In this document: positions 35,487-43,862 of the stretch, piece after piece
Layout of the letters: every line of letters begins with the position of its first letter
How positions within the stretch are numbered: position 1 is the first letter of the stretch
Source of the DNA: Methylobacterium sp. AMS5
Lineage (GTDB): Bacteria > Pseudomonadota > Alphaproteobacteria > Rhizobiales > Beijerinckiaceae
NCBI RefSeq assembly: GCF_001542815.1
Contig: NZ_CP006993.1
Location: forward strand, 1-64,000
DNA: 64,000 nt
Direction: 5' to 3'
Position numbers and translations under genes: made by a program
The notes under the pieces: generated by a model
Databases searched by the model: none
The model's input: the letters and a program-made list of their open reading frames with translations, nothing else
Told to the model about the DNA's origin: nothing

Positions 35487-35824
35487 GCGGGAGCTTCCTT
35501 CGCCACGGCGTTCTGCACCGCCTTGGTGCCGTCGTCGTTCTGGGCCGCGGCCATCAGCTTGTTCAGGTTGGCGAGCGGCATGGCGCGCAGCATCTTGTCG
35601 GTCATGGTCGGGAAGGCCCGAAGGATGACCTCGATCACGGTGTTGACCTCGGCTTCGAGGTCGCCGTCCTGGGCGCCGAGCTTCTGCAGGAGCTTGGTGT
35701 TGGCGACGAAGCTCTCGACGGTCACGGGGACCAGTTCGTGCTCCTTGCCGCCGAGCTTGACCACGAGCTTGCGCGGGAGATCCACGGCGTCGAGGTCGAT
35801 GAAGGTGGTGTTGGTGTCGGCCAT
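35462..35824 (-). CDS. Tail assembly chaperone G
   Basis: Lambda gpG-like chaperone that keeps the tape measure soluble; 120 residues from ATG 35824 (the upstream ATG reads through a hairpin). Helical, with Ala/Pro-rich end APANPPAAAE. Near its 3' end A-AAC-CCT is an in-frame X-XXY-YYZ slippery site leading into the T extension. Its product is made much more than the fusion in lambda. Confidence 0.85.
   Translation of the reverse strand: MADTNTTFIDLDAVDLPRKLVVKLGGKEHELVPVTVESFVANTKLLQKLGAQDGDLEAEVNTVIEVILRAFPTMTDKMLRAMPLANLNKLMAAAQNDDGTKAVQNAVAKEAPANPPAAAE
35480..35486 (-). other. -1 frameshift slippery site AAACCCT
   Basis: Read on the minus strand A AAC CCT in the G frame; slipping back one base gives AAA CCC and enters the T frame, which is open without its own start. 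Position, 7 codons before the G stop, is as in lambda-like tail chaperones. Confidence 0.7.
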
Positions 35825-35842
35825 GTTGCCCTTCTGGCGTGC

Positions 35843-35876
35843 GAAAACTGACCGTAGCGGGTCTGCCACGGTCAGT
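35843..35876 (-). terminator. Hairpin terminator fused to palindrome
   Basis: ACTGACCGT (35847-35855) pairs with ACGGTCAGT (35868-35876), then TTTT on the minus strand. The right arm shares ACTGAC with the palindrome at 35871-35889. It lies between the tail tube gene and gpG, fitting down-regulation after the abundant tube protein. Confidence 0.75.
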
Positions 35877-35889
35877 CAGTAGTGACTTA
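35871..35889. promoter_or_regulatory. Palindrome GTCAGTCAGTAGTGACTTA
   Basis: Core 35874-35887, overlapping the terminator stem. Confidence 0.75.
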
Positions 35890-35910
35890 TCCTTCTGCCG
35901 AAGGCAAGGC

Positions 35911-36429
35911 TCAGCCGGAGACTTCGTTGTCGCCGACGACGAAGAGGGTCTTCGTGGTCGGGTCCGGGTAGCCCTTGAAGGTCGTGTTGTAGATCCGCTC
36001 GTCTTCGAGCTTGTAGGCGAACTGGAGCGCGCCCGAGGTCGCGGCCAGCGGGATCGTGAAGTCGTCGGAGCGGTCGTCCTCGGCGTTCGCCTGCGGGTGG
36101 AACCGGAGCTCCTTGGCGATCTTGAGGAGCGACGTGCCGACGGCGTTGGTCACGACGACCTTCTTGTCGGAGCCGGTGCCGACGAGCTTCGCGCCCGGCA
36201 TGACCTTCACGAGGTTCTCCAGGGTCGTCTCGGCGAGCGGCACCTTGGCCGTCACGGTGCGACCCATGACCACTTCGTCGATCGGCGACTTGCCGAACTG
36301 GTCGACCTGGACCTCGTGGGTCTCGGTCTGCACTTCGACCTCGACGCCGCCCTTGGTGTAGCCGAGATCCTCGTCGCCGAAATACACCAGGCAGACGCCC
36401 AGCTTCACGTTCTTGGTGTCAGAAGCCAT
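35911..36429 (-). CDS. Major tail tube protein
   Basis: 172 residues, beta-rich, with the repeated tube-protein pattern (GVEVEVQTETHEVQVDQFGK, GRTVTAKVPLAETTLENLVK) typical of lambda gpV/HK97 tube subunits in alphaproteobacterial siphophages. GGAGTAGGG precedes the ATG. Flanked upstream by two palindromes and downstream by terminator, fitting strong separate expression. Confidence 0.88.
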   Translation of the reverse strand: MASDTKNVKLGVCLVYFGDEDLGYTKGGVEVEVQTETHEVQVDQFGKSPIDEVVMGRTVTAKVPLAETTLENLVKVMPGAKLVGTGSDKKVVVTNAVGTSLLKIAKELRFHPQANAEDDRSDDFTIPLAATSGALQFAYKLEDERIYNTTFKGYPDPTTKTLFVVGDNEVSG

Positions 36430-36452
36430 TTTCCCTACTCCTTGGTCTGGGC

Positions 36453-36473
36453 GTCAATCAGCCCTGACTGACC
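36453..36473. promoter_or_regulatory. Palindrome AATCAGCCCTGACT
   Basis: Core 36456-36469, one arm mismatch; nearest of a pair before the tube gene. Confidence 0.65.
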
Positions 36474-36489
36474 ACATCAGACATGCGAT

Positions 36490-36510
36490 GTCAGTCAGTG
36501 ATGACTGACA
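36490..36510. promoter_or_regulatory. Palindrome GTCAGTCAGTGATGACTGAC
   Basis: Core 36493-36506; preceded on the minus strand by TTAGAATTG, a -10-like box also found beside the 41226 copy. Confidence 0.75.
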
Positions 36511-36513
36511 ATT

Positions 36514-36915
36514 CTAAAGCAGCACATAGGAGGCGTCCAGATTGATAGACCACTCCTTTCCATTTCCGTCCGAGCGCCGGTAGGTAATCGGCAGGGTCTG
36601 GGGCAGCAGATGGTTGATCCGCATCACCAGCCGCCCCTCGCTGTCCTTGAACTCGCGCTTGTAGAGCGTGAGCGCCTTGGAGAGCCGGCCGGCGAGCGGC
36701 CAGCCCGTCTCGTCCTTCTGGGCCCGGACGATCGCCTGGAGCGCCCGGCCGCGGTAGTAGCCCGGCAGCTCGTGGCAGATCTTGATGCCTTCGAGCGGCG
36801 TGCGCAGCAGGATGCCGACCTTGGTGTTGGCCGGCATCTCGTGCTCGAACAGGTCCTTGCCGACGGTGCCCAGCCCTTCCGCGGCCAGGTAGTCGGTGAT
36901 GCAGTCGATCCTCAT
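36514..36915 (-). CDS. Tail terminator-like protein
   Basis: 133 residues between the tube gene and the HK97 gp10-like gene, the position of the tail terminator. Begins MRIDCITDYLAAEGLGTVGK and has an alpha/beta pattern like phage minor capsid/tail terminator proteins. The assignment rests mostly on order. Confidence 0.65.
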   Translation of the reverse strand: MRIDCITDYLAAEGLGTVGKDLFEHEMPANTKVGILLRTPLEGIKICHELPGYYRGRALQAIVRAQKDETGWPLAGRLSKALTLYKREFKDSEGRLVMRINHLLPQTLPITYRRSDGNGKEWSINLDASYVLL

Positions 36916-37355
36916 CCCTTGCTCCCAATCACGACGGCCTGAATGACGGCCTTCTCCAGCTTGGCCTTCTGATCCTCGACGGCGCGCGTCAGGTAGTGGC
37001 TCCCGATCTGCCGGCCGGGGTTGGCGTCGCGCTTGGCCGCGGTGCCGGGGCCGGGCCGGGCATCGTCGTAGTTCTCGTGGACTTCCATGGCGTATTCATC
37101 GACGTCCACGCCGTTGACCTGCCCGCCCGCGACGATCGAGATCGAGAGCCGGCGCCGCAGACCCGTGTAGTTGACCTCCTTGCGGATCGACTCCTCCAGA
37201 TTGTGCTTGTCGACCGGGGCGTTCAGCTTGGCCTCGCGCACGATGGTGTCGGCGCCGCGGTGCATGGTCTTGCGGGCGTTCTCCGGCACCTTCTCGGCGA
37301 CGTTGCGCAGCATCGCCATCACGCCCTCGAAGCCCGAGGTCTTGAGCTTAAACAT
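36912..37355 (-). CDS. HK97 gp10-like tail/neck protein
   Basis: 147 residues with the gp10 family pattern: AEKVPENARKTMHRGADTIV, EAKLNAPVDKHNLEESIRKE and an AMEVHENYDD strand. Probably a tail completion or neck component. ATG 37355 overlaps the previous stop. Confidence 0.8.
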   Translation of the reverse strand: MFKLKTSGFEGVMAMLRNVAEKVPENARKTMHRGADTIVREAKLNAPVDKHNLEESIRKEVNYTGLRRRLSISIVAGGQVNGVDVDEYAMEVHENYDDARPGPGTAAKRDANPGRQIGSHYLTRAVEDQKAKLEKAVIQAVVIGSKG

Positions 37356-37704
37356 CTTCGCCCTCCCACAGGACGAGCAGGGCCTCGTAGTGGTCGAGGC
37401 TGCCGAACACGTCGAGGCGCGGCTCCAGGCTCTCGACGCGCAGCGTCTGGCCCATGATGACGAAGCGGTCGCCCAGCCGCGGTGCGGTGTCGACCTCGAA
37501 CAGGATCTTGGCGCTCGCCGTGTTCTCCTCGGCCGCGCCGCGGGACGCGGAGCCGTCGGTGCGCACGGACGTGATCGCCACGTTGCGCAGCAGGTGGATG
37601 ACGCCGACGCGCGCGGGCGCCGGCGCGCCGTAGATCGGCTCACCGGTGCGATTGTGGCCGGTCAGGCGCGAGAGCATGCCTTCCGCGGTGCCGGTGAACC
37701 TCAT
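37348..37704 (-). CDS. Head-tail joining protein
   Basis: 118 residues from ATG 37704 (ATGA overlap). Beta-rich, RLGDRFVIMGQTLRVESLEP resembles phage head closure (stopper) proteins. Identified by fold pattern and position before gp10-like gene. Confidence 0.6.
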   Translation of the reverse strand: MRFTGTAEGMLSRLTGHNRTGEPIYGAPAPARVGVIHLLRNVAITSVRTDGSASRGAAEENTASAKILFEVDTAPRLGDRFVIMGQTLRVESLEPRLDVFGSLDHYEALLVLWEGEDV

Positions 37705-38480
37705 GGGACGCTCCGATGGATGCCCGGCACGACGAGGATCGCCTCGGCGTTCGGGTGGAAGATGTCGTTGCGGACCTCGCCGTAGGCGGGCAGCGACGAA
37801 TTCGAGGACAGGGCGAGCTCCATCCCGTGGACGCCGGCCTTGCCGTGAGCGTGCGCGACCTCGGCCGTCTCGATCCCGTGCTCGGCCAGCATGCAGAGCG
37901 TGACCTCGTTGAAGGCCGAGAGCAGCGACTGGCGCCAGGTCGAGCGCACGAACAGGCGCGAGGGCCACTTGCCGTTGCGCCGGTCCCGGAAATGGAAGGC
38001 CGGGGTCTCGTTCGAGCCGATCCGGTGCTGAATGAGCGCGGCCCGCTCGCTGATGCCCTGGGCGGCCGCGGCGATCTTCACCTGCAGGGCCGTCTGCCGC
38101 AGCGACTGCTGAAGCTGGGCGATGTCGCGCTCAATCTGAATCGTGATCTCGCGCACGAGATAGCCCTGCGTCGCGCTCAGGGTCTCGCTGGCGTGCGCCG
38201 GCAGATCGTCAGCATCATCGACGCCCAGATCGCGCGACGCTGCCCTAAGAGCTTCGTGCGCGATCGTGGCGATCTTCTCGGCGACGATGCCCGTCTCGGT
38301 GTCGAGGAAGGCACGGGCGAGGTTGTAGGCCTCCTCCCCTGCCCGCTCGATCATCCGCGGCGTGCCGAAGTCGAGGGCGCCGAGCGCGTCGGCGTAGATC
38401 AGGGACCAGGCGTCCACCAGGCCCTGGTAGCGGGCACCCGCGGCGTCGGCCGCGGGCGTCATCAGGTCGGTCGTAATCAT
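37701..38480 (-). CDS. Putative minor head protein
   Basis: 259 residues, mostly helical first 190 residues then a short beta part FHPNAEAILVVPGIHRS. RSTWRQSLLSAFNEVTLCML and HAHGKAGVHGMELALSS resemble parts of minor head morphogenesis proteins, but I do not see the full Mu gpF pattern. Position in the neck cluster supports a virion role. Confidence 0.5.
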   Translation of the reverse strand: MITTDLMTPAADAAGARYQGLVDAWSLIYADALGALDFGTPRMIERAGEEAYNLARAFLDTETGIVAEKIATIAHEALRAASRDLGVDDADDLPAHASETLSATQGYLVREITIQIERDIAQLQQSLRQTALQVKIAAAAQGISERAALIQHRIGSNETPAFHFRDRRNGKWPSRLFVRSTWRQSLLSAFNEVTLCMLAEHGIETAEVAHAHGKAGVHGMELALSSNSSLPAYGEVRNDIFHPNAEAILVVPGIHRSVP

Positions 38481-39277
38481 GCGCGGGTCGTGACCATCCG
38501 GAGCTCGACGTAGCCGTTGAGCTGGTCAAGGGTCTCGCGGGCGATGCCGAGATCGAGCGGCGCGCCCGAGCGGAACATCGCCGAGCTCTCGCCGACGGTG
38601 CGCGACAGCAGGCCCTGGCGCCGGAAGTCGCTGGGCTGGCCGGGCATCAGGATCGCGTTGGCCTCGACCACCTGCGCGCGCCGCAGCGCCTTCTTGAACC
38701 GGTCCGGGAACTCGGCCCAGCGCTCCTCCGTCATCACGGGGAACTCGCGCGGGGTGACGCGCCAGGAGCAGCCGACGATGCGGTCGCGCCAGCCCTCCTC
38801 CTCGGCGTCCTCGCGCACGAAGTAGCCGAGCCGCGTCAGCCGCTGGTAGGCTTCGAGCAGCGCGGACTGCTTGGTCTCCTTGGTCGCGCGGGCGAAGGCG
38901 TCGAGCTTCACCATCTGGGCGGCCGTCAGCTCGGCGCCGGCTAGGCTCTGGAAGGAGTTCTTGAGCGGCTGGAGCTGGAGCGCCGCGCGCACCAGCCAGG
39001 TCTCGTCCTTACGCACGGTGCCGCGGGCCGTGTCGAACTCGATCTCCAGGGTCCGGGCGGCCATGGCGAGCCCGGCCGGGAGCGTGTTGGCCGCGGCCGG
39101 GATCTCGATTGCGATCTCGTTCTCGGGGATCTCGCTCACGAACACGGGATCGAGGACCACGCGGCCCTCGTCGTCGACGACCGTGTAGGTGATCCCGGTC
39201 GGCGAGATCTTCTCGCCGCTGCCGTTCTCCAGCGGCACGAGCACGATGTAGGCCTCGCCGGCCGGGATGTTGCGCAT
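38477..39277 (-). CDS. Hypothetical head-tail connector protein
   Basis: 266 residues. First half beta-rich (PAGEAYIVLVPLENGSGEKI), second half helical (MVKLDAFARATKETKQSALL). ATG 39277 coincides with the preceding stop. Predicted virion component by position; no family recognised. Confidence 0.55.
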   Translation of the reverse strand: MRNIPAGEAYIVLVPLENGSGEKISPTGITYTVVDDEGRVVLDPVFVSEIPENEIAIEIPAAANTLPAGLAMAARTLEIEFDTARGTVRKDETWLVRAALQLQPLKNSFQSLAGAELTAAQMVKLDAFARATKETKQSALLEAYQRLTRLGYFVREDAEEEGWRDRIVGCSWRVTPREFPVMTEERWAEFPDRFKKALRRAQVVEANAILMPGQPSDFRRQGLLSRTVGESSAMFRSGAPLDLGIARETLDQLNGYVELRMVTTRA

Positions 39278-39930
39278 TACTCCGGCGCCTTCTCGTTCTC
39301 GTCGGACTGCTCGGTGCCCTTGGCAGCGTCGGCCTCGGGCTGCTCGGTCGGGGTCTCGTCGGCATCGCCCTCGGCGACGACATCGGGCTCCTCGGGAGCG
39401 GGCGTCTCGGGCTCGCGCGTGGTCTCGGAGCTGGCAGCCAGCGCGTCGGCCTGGGCCTTGAGCTTGGATTCGGCCTTCAGGATCTCCTTGACCAGCTCGT
39501 TGATCGAGCGGCCCTTGACCTTCAGCACGTCGCCGATCTCGCGCAGCCCGCCGATGCCCTTCTTCTCGGCGATCGCTTCGAGCTCCTCCTTGGAGTGGAA
39601 CGTGAGCGCGAGCGGGTCGAGCTTGGGCTCCTTGGCCTTCTTGGCGTCGGCCTTGGCCTCGGCCTTCACGTCCTCGTCGCTGGCGCGCGCGAGCGGGGTC
39701 AGGACCGGGGCCGGGACGATGGCCGCGCCGTCCATGTTGTCCTGCAGGCCGGGCTTGCCGAGGCTGTTGCCGTCCTCGTCGACCTCCTCGACCGCGATCG
39801 TCGCCGCGATCACGACGAGCTGGCGCTTGGACACCAGGTCGACGGACACGCCGTCCGCGAACTCGACCATACCGAAATCGCCGTTGAAGCCTTCCCAGCC
39901 GGGCTGGGTGATCTTGATCCGCTTCGCCAT
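39277..39930 (-). CDS. Hypothetical protein, acidic tail
   Basis: 217 residues. Residues 1-75 are beta-rich (GWEGFNGDFGMVEFADGVSV), 100-160 form a charged helical unit containing a rho-N/SAP-like KGIGGLREIGDVLKVKGR, and the last 50 are almost only E, P, T, A and D. Between the capsid and connector genes; possible head-decoration or adaptor protein (weak). Confidence 0.55.
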   Translation of the reverse strand: MAKRIKITQPGWEGFNGDFGMVEFADGVSVDLVSKRQLVVIAATIAVEEVDEDGNSLGKPGLQDNMDGAAIVPAPVLTPLARASDEDVKAEAKADAKKAKEPKLDPLALTFHSKEELEAIAEKKGIGGLREIGDVLKVKGRSINELVKEILKAESKLKAQADALAASSETTREPETPAPEEPDVVAEGDADETPTEQPEADAAKGTEQSDENEKAPE

Positions 39931-39932
39931 TG

Positions 39933-40193
39933 TCAGGCGCCTCCAATCATCTGCTGGAGCTCGCCGCGCTTGTCGGCCGTCGCGAGCTGGGTGAAGCCGC
40001 CGACATGGGTCTCGCCCACGAAGATCTGCGGCAGGGTGTCGAACTGGCCCATGCGGGCGATCAGCTCGTCGCGGGCGGCCGGGCTCTCGTTCACGTCGGA
40101 ATAGGCGAAGGTGAGCTTGCGGGCTTCGGCGAGCTGGACGGCGCGAGAACACCAGATGCAGTTCTTGCGGCCGTAGATGCGGATGGTCTGCAT
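39933..40193 (-). CDS. Glutaredoxin
   Basis: 86 residues, thioredoxin fold with dithiol active site C12-I-W-C15, the TLPQIFVGETHVGG cis-proline and glutathione-binding segment. It would reduce disulphides using glutathione. Unusual in lying in the middle of the structural operon, just after the capsid gene terminator. Confidence 0.9.
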   Translation of the reverse strand: MQTIRIYGRKNCIWCSRAVQLAEARKLTFAYSDVNESPAARDELIARMGQFDTLPQIFVGETHVGGFTQLATADKRGELQQMIGGA

Positions 40194-40221
40194 CGTGGTC
40201 CTCTGTCAGGGGGTTGATACG

Positions 40222-40254
40222 AAGAAGGGCGGGGATCTCTCCCCGCCCCTCTTT
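40222..40254 (-). terminator. Leftward terminator after capsid gene
   Basis: GGGCGGGG (40227-40234) pairs with CCCCGCCC (40241-40248), extendable by AAGA/CTCTT; weak T-run on the minus strand (TTCTTC). Lies between the capsid stop plus palindrome and the glutaredoxin gene. Confidence 0.7.
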
Positions 40255-40256
40255 GG

Positions 40257-40275
40257 TAAGTCAGTGGTGACTGAC
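40257..40275. promoter_or_regulatory. Palindrome TAAGTCAGTGGTGACTGAC
   Basis: Core 40259-40272, immediately after the capsid stop and before the terminator. Confidence 0.75.
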
Positions 40276-40283
40276 CGTCCAGA

Positions 40284-41186
40284 TTAAACGTTGGTGATAC
40301 CCTTGAGACGGGCGACCGAGTGCGTGGCGCGCAGGACGGTGCCGGCATACCACTTCAGACGCCAGCGCTGGGCGTCCTTGCCTTCGAGCTTGCCGATCTC
40401 CTCGACACGCAGGCCGGCAGAGGCGCCGCCGTAGATGCCGTGGAAGCCGTCGGCCTCGTTGAGGCGCAGAGCGTAGATCGAGCAGGTGTTCTCGGCCGTG
40501 CCCTGGGTCTCGTCGGCGTTCATGTAGTCGTTGATGATGACCGGCGTGCCATCGAACGCCGGAATCGGGCGGCCGAAGTTCGGGATCATGATCGTGGTGG
40601 CGTCGTTGCCGCCCATGGCGCGAAGCAGCTGCTTGATGGCGCGCCAGGTGCCCTTGCGCATCATCAGGACGTCGCAGCCGTTCTTCACCGCGTCGCGGAG
40701 CTCGTCGAGCATGGTGAAGGTGACGGCCGAGCCGTTGAGGCCGGCGACGAGGGTCTGCTTGGCCGGCACGAGCTTCTTGATGCCGTCGAACTCCTTGCGG
40801 TTCACCGCGGAGTCGCCGTTCACCAGGGTGCGACGGAACTGACGGCCGAGGGCCTTCGCCTTGGCGGCCAGCTGGATCGCCAGCTGCGGGTTGGTCTCGC
40901 TCTGGGTCTCCAGGATGAAGTTGTCCAGATCGACGTGGCCCGCGAGGATGCGGAGCTTGGCCTGGACCTCATCGAAGGTCGCGGCGCCCTCGGGGATATC
41001 CTCGTAGGGGTCGAGGAACGCGCCCTCGGAGAGCTCCTTCTCGCGCACGTAGTCGTAGGCCTTGCCGTTCACGAACATGAACGGAACCAGGGCGAACATC
41101 TCGTCCTGGTCGATGATCTCTTCGATGACGCCGCGCTCCAGGTAGTCCTGGGACAGCTTTTCCGCCTCTTCACGAAGCAGGGGCAT
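40284..41186 (-). CDS. Major capsid protein
   Basis: 300 residues, HK97-fold capsid subunit. N-arm EEIIDQDEMFALVPFMFVNG, then an E-loop (LSEGAFLDPYEDIPEG), spine helix (NPQLAIQLAAKAKALGRQFR) with FIGD-like NGDSAVNRKEFDGIKKL, and P-domain ending WRLKWYAGTVLRATHSVARL. No protease gene nearby; a separate scaffold gene is upstream. Strong hairpin/palindrome structures lie on both sides. Confidence 0.92.
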   Translation of the reverse strand: MPLLREEAEKLSQDYLERGVIEEIIDQDEMFALVPFMFVNGKAYDYVREKELSEGAFLDPYEDIPEGAATFDEVQAKLRILAGHVDLDNFILETQSETNPQLAIQLAAKAKALGRQFRRTLVNGDSAVNRKEFDGIKKLVPAKQTLVAGLNGSAVTFTMLDELRDAVKNGCDVLMMRKGTWRAIKQLLRAMGGNDATTIMIPNFGRPIPAFDGTPVIINDYMNADETQGTAENTCSIYALRLNEADGFHGIYGGASAGLRVEEIGKLEGKDAQRWRLKWYAGTVLRATHSVARLKGITNV

Positions 41187-41211
41187 TTCACGTTCTCCTT
41201 ACTTGATCCGA

Positions 41212-41262
41212 GGCTCGTCGGGATCAGTCAGTGGTGACTGACAAATTCTAACCCGACGAGCC
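41212..41262. promoter_or_regulatory. Hairpin with palindrome in its loop
   Basis: GGCTCGTCGGG (41212-41222) and CCCGACGAGCC (41252-41262) are perfect 11-bp arms enclosing the palindrome at 41224-41242 and a TAGAAT -10-like box. Lies before the capsid gene. Confidence 0.6.
41224..41242. promoter_or_regulatory. Palindrome before capsid gene
   Basis: ATCAGTCAGTGGTGACTGA, core 41226-41239, 40 bases upstream of the capsid ATG. Confidence 0.75.
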
Positions 41263-41274
41263 AAGCCACTCCAA

Positions 41275-41307
41275 GCGGAAAAAGTCAGTAGTGACTTATT
41301 TTTCCGC
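41275..41307. terminator. Hairpin GCGGAAAAA/TTTTTCCGC with palindrome
   Basis: Nine-bp arms (41275-41283, 41299-41307) with the palindrome core 41283-41296 as the inner part, directly after the scaffold stop. Could end the portal-scaffold transcript. Confidence 0.6.
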
Positions 41308-41309
41308 GC

Positions 41310-42170
41310 TTAAGCGGACTTCTTTCCGTTCCGGGCCGCGAGAATGGCCGCGATACGGGCAGAGCCCTTCAGTTCACCATCGCCGATCTTGTCGGAGACC
41401 TTGGTGTTGTCGGTGGTATTGGACCGTCCGCCCGGAGCCAGCTTGCCCTTGAGCAGGCGCTCCTTGTCCGGATGGGCCTCGACCAGCTTCGCGATCGCCG
41501 TCTCGAACGGGACCGCCTTGCCCTGGGCGTCGACCAGCTGCGTGCGCTCGGAAGCGCCCTTGGGCTTGTCGTAGGCCACGGGCACGCCGTTGACCGTCTC
41601 GAAGTGGGCGCCGAACTCACGACGGGCGACCGAGGGCGGCAGCACGAGGTTGTCGGCGATGAACTTCGAGTTCAGGAACGAGGCGCCGACCGTCAGCTCC
41701 TCGATCGTCGCCAGCGCGGCAGCCAGCGCGGTGTCCTTCTGGCCGAGGAGGTCGTCCTTGGCCTTCAGGTCCTTCGTGTGCTGCTCGCCCATGGCCGCCT
41801 TCACCCGGTCGAAGTCGCCGCGCTGCTCGGCGAGCGCGAGCTCGTCCGCCTTGCGCTTGTCCTCGGCAGCGGCCGCATCCGTCACGAGCTTGCGCACCGC
41901 TTCGGGATCGAGCCCTTCCCAGGCCTTCAGCTGGCCTGTGAGCGTCTCGATCTGGGTCTTCTGCTTCATGTTCTCCTTGAGCAGCTTGGCGTCAGCATCG
42001 CTGGTGCCGGGCTTGGGCTCGGGAGCGGGCGGGTCCTGGGGCTTCGGCTCCGGCTTGGGCTCGGGAGCGCCGCCCTCGTTGGGCTTGTCGAAGACGGGCC
42101 GGGAGTGGCCGAAGGGATGGGTGAAGATCGAGTGCAGCGGGAAGCTGCGGGCGGTCTTGGTCACGTTCAT
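41310..42170 (-). CDS. Probable capsid scaffold protein
   Basis: 286 residues from ATG 42170. Pro/Glu/Lys-rich head (PEPKPEPKPQDPPAPEPKPG), a long coiled coil (LLKENMKQKTQIETLTGQLK to about 170), then FLNSKFIADNLVLPPSVARR and a basic tail AARNGKKSA. Located between portal and capsid, with helical scaffold-like composition. Confidence 0.75.
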   Translation of the reverse strand: MNVTKTARSFPLHSIFTHPFGHSRPVFDKPNEGGAPEPKPEPKPQDPPAPEPKPGTSDADAKLLKENMKQKTQIETLTGQLKAWEGLDPEAVRKLVTDAAAAEDKRKADELALAEQRGDFDRVKAAMGEQHTKDLKAKDDLLGQKDTALAAALATIEELTVGASFLNSKFIADNLVLPPSVARREFGAHFETVNGVPVAYDKPKGASERTQLVDAQGKAVPFETAIAKLVEAHPDKERLLKGKLAPGGRSNTTDNTKVSDKIGDGELKGSARIAAILAARNGKKSA

Positions 42171-42251
42171 GGTTCGCTCTCCTCTCGGCACAGTCTCTCG
42201 GCCGGTCGGGTTGAAGGGGCGCCGCAGTCTCTCGGGCGCCGATGGTGCGGC

Positions 42252-43850
42252 TTACGCCGCGGTCTTCTTCTGGTCCTTGTCCGTCACCTGACCCTGCTGG
42301 TTGGCCTTCCCAGCGTTCTTGGGCGGTGACTTCGAGGAGCCGGAAGCGTTGGACCCGCCTGGGGCGGGGAAACCGGTCGGAGGCGAGGTCGCCTCGAACA
42401 TCTGCTTGGCGCGCTCGACGGGATCGACCGGCCAGGACTTCAGCTCGGCGAGCATCTTGGCCTTGATCTCCTCGGCGACGCCGGGGAACAGCTTGTCCAC
42501 GATCTGCTTCATCTGCTCGGAGCGGATGGTCTTGGGCGCCTCGATCAGGCCGAGGTTCTGCGCGACCGTGAATTCATCGAACAGCGAGCGAACATCGAAG
42601 GTCTCGGGATACTTGACCACGCGCTCCTTGAGCGGCGTAGCCTTGTGCCAGAGCAGCACGAGTTCGTTCAGCTGGTGCTCGACCTGCTCCAGGCTCTGGG
42701 CCTTGGTCGTCAGGAGCGAGTTCAGCTTGTCGAAGTCGTAGGCCTTGGCGACGCCCGAGGAGTTGTCGATGCCGACGGCGTTGTCCTGCTTGGTCCGCTC
42801 GCCCGAGGCGCCGGCCGTGTTGTAGATCTCGGCGACGATCTTGTTGATCGCCGTGATGATGAGCTGGGCCTGGCGCGGGTCCGGGGACAGGTATTCGGGC
42901 GCGGCGCCGCCCTCCCCGTCGTAGAGGAAGATGCGCTTCGTCCCCATGTCCACGAGGGCGTTGTGGGCCTCGGTGCCGGGCAGGACGTTCTGGGCCGGCA
43001 TGGCGAGCTGCGAGAACGCCTGATCCTGGATGATGGCATCCAGGTTCGACAGGTAGTTCGCGCTCGCCCGGTCCAGGTAGGCGATGTCGTCGATGAGGCC
43101 GGACGCCGAGTAGAGGTTCTCGCCGAGGATGTGGTCGGCGAAGAAGCACGGGACCCGGCCGATCGCGACGGGGCCCTGGTCGAGCAGGTCGACGCGCTGG
43201 GAGCCGCGCACGTCCTTGATCTCGAACAGCATCCACTCGTTGCGCGTCCAGAGCCGGTAGCGCACCTTGACCTTACCCGAGGCGTAGATCGGGTCCTTGT
43301 CGTCCCGGTAGGTCTCCTGCACGAAGACCCACAGCAGCTCGCCATCGTCGTCATGGAAGCCCATGTCGAGGATGTTCTGGGGACGGACGAAGTAGGTGTA
43401 GACGCGCGCGCCCTGCTCCTTCTCGTCGGCCTGACTCACCGCGTCGTCGGTCTTGGTGGAATCGACGAACACCAGCACGCGGCCGAGGATCGAGGTCGCG
43501 GTCGAGATGATGCGGATATACTGGTCGATCGTCAGCCCGGAGCGGGTGCAGTTCGCCCAGAAGTCCTTGAGCTCCTTCGGCGCGTCGTCCTTGCGGATGA
43601 TGCTGCCCTTGAAGAGATACTTCTGGACGAGCTCCACGATCTCGCGCGTGTGGTTGAACCGATACGCGCGTTCGAGGCGATCCTTGTATTCCTTGTCGCC
43701 TTCCTTGATGTAGCGGAACACGTTGTCCTTGAACCACTCGCGGCCACCCTCGTAGGTGGCCTGGAGGAAGTTCCAGTGCGGCAGCTTGCCCTCATAGTCA
43801 GGGTGACGCCGCTTGAGCATCTCCTGAAGGACCTTCTGGGCAATCGCCAC
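42252..43850 (-). CDS. Portal protein
   Basis: Twelve-fold DNA gate at the head vertex; 532 residues. Recognised by YEGGREWFKDNVFRYIKEGD, the clip/stem region YLDRASANYLSNLDAIIQDQ and a LNELVLLWHKA crown-type helix, plus its place after TerL. A hairpin with GGCGCC arms follows in the 80-bp gap before the scaffold gene. Confidence 0.88.
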   Translation of the reverse strand: MAIAQKVLQEMLKRRHPDYEGKLPHWNFLQATYEGGREWFKDNVFRYIKEGDKEYKDRLERAYRFNHTREIVELVQKYLFKGSIIRKDDAPKELKDFWANCTRSGLTIDQYIRIISTATSILGRVLVFVDSTKTDDAVSQADEKEQGARVYTYFVRPQNILDMGFHDDDGELLWVFVQETYRDDKDPIYASGKVKVRYRLWTRNEWMLFEIKDVRGSQRVDLLDQGPVAIGRVPCFFADHILGENLYSASGLIDDIAYLDRASANYLSNLDAIIQDQAFSQLAMPAQNVLPGTEAHNALVDMGTKRIFLYDGEGGAAPEYLSPDPRQAQLIITAINKIVAEIYNTAGASGERTKQDNAVGIDNSSGVAKAYDFDKLNSLLTTKAQSLEQVEHQLNELVLLWHKATPLKERVVKYPETFDVRSLFDEFTVAQNLGLIEAPKTIRSEQMKQIVDKLFPGVAEEIKAKMLAELKSWPVDPVERAKQMFEATSPPTGFPAPGGSNASGSSKSPPKNAGKANQQGQVTDKDQKKTAA

Positions 43851-43862
43851 GACGCCGGCTCC

